A stretch of 64,000 nucleotides of DNA from CAVTAV01 sp963732795 (lineage in GTDB: Bacteria > Pseudomonadota > Alphaproteobacteria > CAVTAV01): NCBI GenBank assembly GCA_963732795.1, contig CAVTAV010000004.1:186001-250000 (forward strand), read 5' to 3'. Shown here in pieces: positions 59,911-64,000 of the stretch (the stretch's first letter is position 1; each line of letters begins with the position of its first letter). The position numbers were made by a program, and so were the translations under genes. The notes beneath the pieces were generated by a model that saw nothing but the letters and a program-made list of their open reading frames with translations, was not told where the DNA came from and did no database searches.

Positions 59911-60711
59911 TCACCCCGTTATCATGTCTCTTGGATTGAAGTTCATGTCGATATCCCGCCAAACGTCATAGGAATCGACCGGCAATTTCAAGGGCGCACA
60001 TTTCTGGACTGCCCGGCGCGCGCTCTCCGCCGCCACCCGATAATAGTCCGACTGGTTGACTTTGCTCTGGTTCAGAATGACCGGCGGACCGTTCAGGCTG
60101 CCGTCGGGATTGAGCGAGATATGCAGCCGGACGTCGAGATCCTCGGCATTGGGCGCGCCCGCCGGGAACAGCCAGCAGGGCTGGACCTGGCTCCGGATCG
60201 CATCCTGCAGGCTGGCGGTCAGCCGCGCCGTGTCGATCGACTGCTGCTGGGGCTGGGCCGGCGCCGGCTCGTCCTTCTTGCTCTTGTCGAGAAGCGCGGC
60301 GATGCGGCTCGGATCGAAGCGGCTCGGCGGCTTCGGCTTGGCCCGCGGCTTGACGTTGACCGGCACCTCGGAGAGCTTCGGCTCGGGCGGCTTCATCGGC
60401 TCCGGCTTCGGCCGCCGCTTGGGCAGATCGGTGATCTCGGGCGGCGGCGGAACCGCATCCGCCTTCGCCTGCTGCGGGGGCGGCTGCTGCGGCTTGGGGG
60501 GCTCGGGCTTCGGCTTGGGCTTGTCCTCGGGCTTCGGCTCGGGCGGCTTCACGGTCGTCTGCTTGTCGATCTGGACGATATCGACCGGGATGATCTGGGG
60601 CGTCATGTCCTTGGTGTTGAAGAGATCGGGCAGGCCGATCAGCACGAGCACCAGCACCGCGGCATGGAGCCCGAACGAGATCGCCATTCCTGTCCGCATC
60701 TCTTTGCGCAT
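59911..60711 (-). CDS. tolA: TolA-type energy-transducing protein
   Basis: 266 residues, intact. One N-terminal membrane helix (MAISFGLHAAVLVLVLIGL), a long Pro/Lys/Glu stalk (residues about 50-150), and a C-terminal TonB_C domain with two Cys (QVQPCWLFPAG and VQKCAPLKLP) and LHISLNPDGSL. Links TolQR to TolB/Pal across the periplasm. Follows tolR by six bases. The stalk is Pro-rich rather than the Ala/Lys helix of E. coli. Confidence 0.93.
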   Translation of the reverse strand: MRKEMRTGMAISFGLHAAVLVLVLIGLPDLFNTKDMTPQIIPVDIVQIDKQTTVKPPEPKPEDKPKPKPEPPKPQQPPPQQAKADAVPPPPEITDLPKRRPKPEPMKPPEPKLSEVPVNVKPRAKPKPPSRFDPSRIAALLDKSKKDEPAPAQPQQQSIDTARLTASLQDAIRSQVQPCWLFPAGAPNAEDLDVRLHISLNPDGSLNGPPVILNQSKVNQSDYYRVAAESARRAVQKCAPLKLPVDSYDVWRDIDMNFNPRDMITG

Positions 60712-60717
60712 GGGACA

Positions 60718-61168
60718 TCAACGCTTCTTGGACGCCGAGGGTTTCGGCAGCTGAGCGACCAGCGCGACCTTGGTGTAGCCGGCGGCGTTGATCGTGCCCA
60801 TCACCTGCATCACCAGGCCGTAATTGATGTGCTCGTCGCCCCGGACATAGATCCGCGTGTCCTTGGCGCTGTTCGAGATCGCTTCGAGCTTGGGCACCAG
60901 ATCGTCGAGCGAAATCTCGGTCTGCTGCAGGAAGATCTTGCCCTCGGCATTGACCGTCACCTCGAGCGGCTTGACGTCGGCCGGGAGGGGCTTCGCCTGG
61001 GATTGCGGGAGATCGACCGGCACGCCGACGGTAAGCAGCGGCGCCGTCACCATGAACACGACCAGGAGCACCAGCATCACGTCGACGAAGGGCGTCACGT
61101 TGATCTCGACTCATCGGCGTGTAACGCCGCCCGCGGCCTCCGCCACGCATCTGGACGGGACCCGCCAT
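60718..61168 (-). CDS. tolR: TolR proton-channel protein, frameshifted near the start
   Basis: ATG 61168 overlaps the tolQ stop. Begins MAGPVQMRGGGRGRRYTPMS, then one extra base near 61109. After correction it reads EINVTPFVDVMLVLLVVFMV, with the essential Asp of the membrane helix. Periplasmic domain DTRIYVRGDEHINYGLVMQVM. 149 residues. Works with TolQ to use the proton gradient. Confidence 0.94.
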
Positions 61169-61896
61169 CAGTGATGCCCTCCTTCGTCCAATTGGCGCGA
61201 CAGGATCGCCAGGAACTCGTCGGCGAAGCCTTCGAGCCGGTTTGCGTAGCTCGCCATGTCGTTTGCGAATTTATTATAGGCGACCAGCGCCGGCACCGCG
61301 GCGATCAGTCCCATGGCGGTCGCGAACAGGGATTCCGCGATGCCCGGGGCCACGACGGCAAGGCTCGTATCGTGGCTCGCGGCGATCGAGGTGAAGCTGT
61401 GCATGATGCCCCAGACCGTGCCGAACAGTCCGACGAAAGGCGCGGCCGAGCTTACCGTCGCGAGGAAGCCGAGATAGCGCTCCAAACCTTCCATCTCGCG
61501 GTTCAAGGTCACCCGCATCACCCGCTGGATGCGGTCCTGAAGCCCGAGGCTCGGTCCCGAACTCGCGCCACGGCGTTCGAACGACCGGCGCCATTCGCGC
61601 ATGGCGGAGATGAACAGCATCGCCATGGGATGGTTCGGCCGGTCCTTGATCCGGTTGTAGAGCTCTTCCAGCGAATGGCCCGACCAGAACACTTCCTCGA
61701 AGGAATCCGCCTGGGTCCGGATGCGCTTGAAGCGCCGGACCTTGTCGAAAATGATCGCCCAGCACCAGAACGAGGCGACCAGCAGGATAATCATCACCGT
61801 CTGGACGATGATGTCGGCATGGGTGAACAGGCCCCAGATCGTAAAATCGTTGAGGACGCCGCCGAGATCGGTGGCCTGTACAGCGTTGTTGGGCAT
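61168..61896 (-). CDS. tolQ: TolQ proton-channel protein
   Basis: 242 residues, intact. Three membrane helices: VQTVMIILLVASFWCWAIIF, then AAPFVGLFGTVWGIMHSFTS and ESLFATAMGLIAAVPALVAY, the last two carrying the conserved Thr/Pro positions of the MotA/TolQ/ExbB family. It forms the TolQ-TolR motor that drives outer-membrane constriction in division. Starts the tol genes. Confidence 0.96.
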   Translation of the reverse strand: MPNNAVQATDLGGVLNDFTIWGLFTHADIIVQTVMIILLVASFWCWAIIFDKVRRFKRIRTQADSFEEVFWSGHSLEELYNRIKDRPNHPMAMLFISAMREWRRSFERRGASSGPSLGLQDRIQRVMRVTLNREMEGLERYLGFLATVSSAAPFVGLFGTVWGIMHSFTSIAASHDTSLAVVAPGIAESLFATAMGLIAAVPALVAYNKFANDMASYANRLEGFADEFLAILSRQLDEGGHH

Positions 61897-61915
61897 TCCT
61901 AATCCGCTTTCGGTT

Positions 61916-62422
61916 CTATCTTGTGACGCATAAGTGCTGCAGTTTTTGTCGAATTTTGGGCGAAATACGGCGCGCTTTGCCTGATTTATCGATGCAAGCG
62001 GCCTTTACGCGGCCGGTTACGAGGTCGATTCCGTCGCGCCGGACCGCCTGATCGAGGTCGAGCGTGGCCCCGCCGAGGCCCGCGACCGAGGTCCGGATTT
62101 CCAGGATATCGTCGAGACGGGCGGGGCTTAGAAAATCGATCGAGCAGTGCCGCACCACGAACAGTCCCTCCGCGTCTCCCGCAACCGGATCGTGCCGGCC
62201 GACTCCGAGGAGCCGCAACATGTCGGTCCGGCCGCGTTCCATGAATTTGAGATAATTGGCGTAATAGACGAGGCCGAGCGCGTCCGTATCTTCGTAATAG
62301 ACCCGGACTAACAAGACATGAACCGAGCCTTCCATCCTGCCCGCCAGAGGCACGGCGGATGGCCCGGAACGCTTGGATTTTCGCGATGTCTCTGTCTTGG
62401 AGGGACTCCGCGCCTCACTCAT
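61916..62422 (-). CDS. ybgC: acyl-CoA thioesterase YbgC (4-hydroxybenzoyl-CoA type)
   Basis: Hot-dog fold. VYYEDTDALGLVYYANYLKF carries the catalytic Asp, followed by MERGRTDMLRLLG and the later strand LFVVRHCSIDFLSPARLDD. ATG 62422 lies within the ruvB end; a GTG at 62428 and a shorter ATG at 62335 are possible, since the family usually starts near residue 30 of this reading. Hydrolyses short-chain acyl-CoA. It leads the tol operon in most proteobacteria. Confidence 0.92.
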   Translation of the reverse strand: MSEARSPSKTETSRKSKRSGPSAVPLAGRMEGSVHVLLVRVYYEDTDALGLVYYANYLKFMERGRTDMLRLLGVGRHDPVAGDAEGLFVVRHCSIDFLSPARLDDILEIRTSVAGLGGATLDLDQAVRRDGIDLVTGRVKAACIDKSGKARRISPKIRQKLQHLCVTR

Positions 62423-63467
62423 CCTCACTATCCAACAAGTCGATCTGGCCGTTCTTCTTCGATGATGCGGGCAGACCCAGATGACGAAGGGCGGCTTCGG
62501 TGACGAGCCGGCCCCGCGGCGTGCGCTGAACGAACCCCTGTTGGATGAGATAGGGCTCGATGATGTCCTCGATGGCGTCGCGCGGCTCGGAAAGGGCCGC
62601 CGCGATGGTCTCGACGCCGACCGGCCCGCCGCCGAAATCGACGCCGATGCAATTGAGATAGCGCCGGTCCATGGCGTCGAGGCCGCGTTTGTCGACCTCG
62701 AGCCGGGTCAGGGCCTGATCGGCCGCCTCGGCGTCGATCGGGTCGATCCCGGCGACCGCCGCGAAATCGCGCACACGGCGCAATAGGCGTCCGGCGACCC
62801 GGGGCGTCCCGCGGGAGCGCCGCGCGATCTCGTGGGCGCCTTCCGCGGTGAGCCCGATGCCGAGCACGCCGGCGCCGCGGGTGACGATCGTCACCAGATC
62901 CTCGACTTCGTAATAGTTGAGGCGAAGCGGAATGCCGAAACGGTCGCGTAAGGGCGTGGTAATGAGCCCCGAGCGCGTGGTCGCGCCGACCAGCGTAAAG
63001 GGCGGCAGGTCGATCCGGATCGAGCGCGCGGCCGGCCCCTCGCCGATCATGAGGTCGAGCTGGCGGTCCTCCATGGCGGGATAGAGGATTTCCTCGACCG
63101 CCGGATTGAGCCGGTGGATCTCGTCGATGAACAGAAGATCATGGGGCTGGAGATTGGTGAGCTCGCCGGCGAGATCGCCCGCCTTGGTGATCACCGGACC
63201 GGAGGTCGCGCGGAAATTGACCCCGAGCTCGCGGGCAATGATCTGGGCCAGAGTCGTCTTGCCGAGGCCCGGCGGGCCGGCGAGAAGCACATGGTCCAGC
63301 ACCTCGCCCCGGCTTTTCGCGGCATCGATGAACACGGTGAGATTGTCGCGGATCGCGCGCTGGCCGATGAACTCGACGAGCCGCAAGGGCCGCAGGCTGG
63401 CTTCGGCGGCATCCGTCTCGCTCGGGCTGCCGTCGATGAGGCGTTCGGTCTCGGCGCTGGACGTCAC
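62415..63467 (-). CDS. ruvB: Holliday junction branch migration helicase RuvB
   Basis: 350 residues, intact. RuvB start LRPLRLVEFIGQRAIRDNL, Walker A LAGPPGLGKTTLAQI, Walker B LLFIDEIHRLNPAVEE, sensor TRSGLITTPLRDRFGI and the winged-helix C-terminus. GTG start at 63467 overlaps the ruvA stop. Hexameric motor driving branch migration with RuvA. Confidence 0.98.
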   Translation of the reverse strand: MTSSAETERLIDGSPSETDAAEASLRPLRLVEFIGQRAIRDNLTVFIDAAKSRGEVLDHVLLAGPPGLGKTTLAQIIARELGVNFRATSGPVITKAGDLAGELTNLQPHDLLFIDEIHRLNPAVEEILYPAMEDRQLDLMIGEGPAARSIRIDLPPFTLVGATTRSGLITTPLRDRFGIPLRLNYYEVEDLVTIVTRGAGVLGIGLTAEGAHEIARRSRGTPRVAGRLLRRVRDFAAVAGIDPIDAEAADQALTRLEVDKRGLDAMDRRYLNCIGVDFGGGPVGVETIAAALSEPRDAIEDIIEPYLIQQGFVQRTPRGRLVTEAALRHLGLPASSKKNGQIDLLDSEDE

Positions 63468-64000
63468 CGGCTAAGCTCCTGCAATCCGCCGCGGATCAGC
63501 GTCGCAGCATCGGCTTCGGGGCCCGAGCTTCTTGGCGACGGCGGCGACGGCACTATAGGCCTCGGCCTGACGGTATCCCAGATTGACGAGCGCGGAAACC
63601 GCATCCGACGACGGCCCCGGCGGGACCGCGCCAATCCTCAAGGCCGTGACCGTCGCGCCGTTGACGGCCCCGACCTTATCCTTGAGCTCATTGACGATGC
63701 GCGCGGCGAGCTTGGCGCCGACGCCGTTCGCGCGGGTCAGAAGCTTGCTGTCCTGGGCGGAGACGGCCTGCGATATCTCGGCCGCCGAAAGAGCGGACAG
63801 CAAAGCAAGCGCCAGCCGGGACCCGACGCCCTGCACGCCGCGCAAGGTTCCGAACCAGTCGCGCTCCTCCTCTTCGAGAAAGCCGAACAGCCGGATCGCG
63901 TCCTCGCGAAACTGGGTTTCGATATGAAGGCTGACGGGCCGTCCGATGGCCGGCAGCGACGCCAGAGTGCGCGACGAGCAGGAAACCTTGTAGCCGACCC
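63464..64000 (-). CDS. ruvA: Holliday junction protein RuvA (partial, N-terminus off window), frameshifted
   Basis: From the window edge: VGYKVSCSSRTLASLP, HIETQFREDAIRLFGFLEEE, then helix-hairpin-helix GVGSRLALALLSALS and GVGAKLAARIVNELKD. Near 63518-63522 one extra C breaks the frame; removed, it ends ATLIRGGLQELSR at 63464, overlapping the ruvB start. Tetramer that binds four-way junctions. Roughly the last 178 of about 205 residues are seen. Confidence 0.94.

Noticed and set aside
59461..61902. 813-residue plus-strand open frame
   Set aside because: Shadow of tolB-tolA-tolR-tolQ in GC-rich DNA; the Leu/Arg/Gly/Asp composition has no domain signature.

Overview
The window is 64 kb of GC-rich DNA from an alphaproteobacterium, most likely Rhodospirillales-like. 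This rests on the tol-pal gene order (ruvA-ruvB-ybgC-tolQ-tolR-tolA-tolB-pal-cpoB-tilS-ftsH-folP-glmM-thiD), the serC-serA-hisZ-purA block, RpoH, and an exosortase locus. It divides into a cell-surface polysaccharide/exosortase region (about 1-34.5 kb), a short transport/sulfation segment (34.9-41.0 kb), and a housekeeping segment (41.0-64 kb).

Region 1 (1-34.5 kb). A partial rfbD makes dTDP-rhamnose. Next come an anti-sigma-like small protein and a secreted Asp/His-rich protein with a PEP-CTERM/VPLPA-type sorting tail. A plus-strand operon follows: outer-membrane polysaccharide export protein, beta-barrel, Wzz/GumC-like co-polymerase, BY-kinase-like ATPase, ExeA-like ATPase, exosortase fused to EpsI, and a 2OG-Fe(II) oxygenase that overlaps the exosortase stop. 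Then comes a mosaic of glycosyltransferases on both strands with an O-antigen ligase/polymerase-type protein, a flippase, two FkbM methyltransferases, a sulfotransferase, a clan GH-A glycosidase, a WecG/TagA transferase, the TPR lipoprotein PrsT and a WcaJ-type initiating sugar transferase. Together these can start, extend, decorate, flip, polymerise and export an exopolysaccharide, and process at least one anchored surface protein.

Region 2 (34.9-41.0 kb). An unknown Pro-rich protein, an intact TonB-dependent receptor, and a TPR-sulfotransferase, followed by tRNA-Glu(CTC).

Region 3 (41.0-64 kb). A JAMM peptidase, small membrane proteins, rluD and rpoH lead into purA, hisZ, serA and serC (minus strand, with a promoter and leader hairpin before serC). 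After these come thiD, glmM, folP, ftsH, tilS, cpoB, the tol-pal genes, ybgC and ruvBA.

A dominant technical feature is that more than 20 genes, including housekeeping ones (tilS, tolR, tolB, serA, serC, ruvA, rluD), are interrupted by reading-frame changes. Wherever a junction could be resolved, the change fits one extra base. The length of each gene modulo 3 equals the number of inferred insertions. This pattern points to sequence or assembly error rather than decay, so these genes are annotated here across the breaks. Two exceptions may be real: an FkbM gene with an in-frame stop codon and a GT4 gene with breaks in almost every segment.
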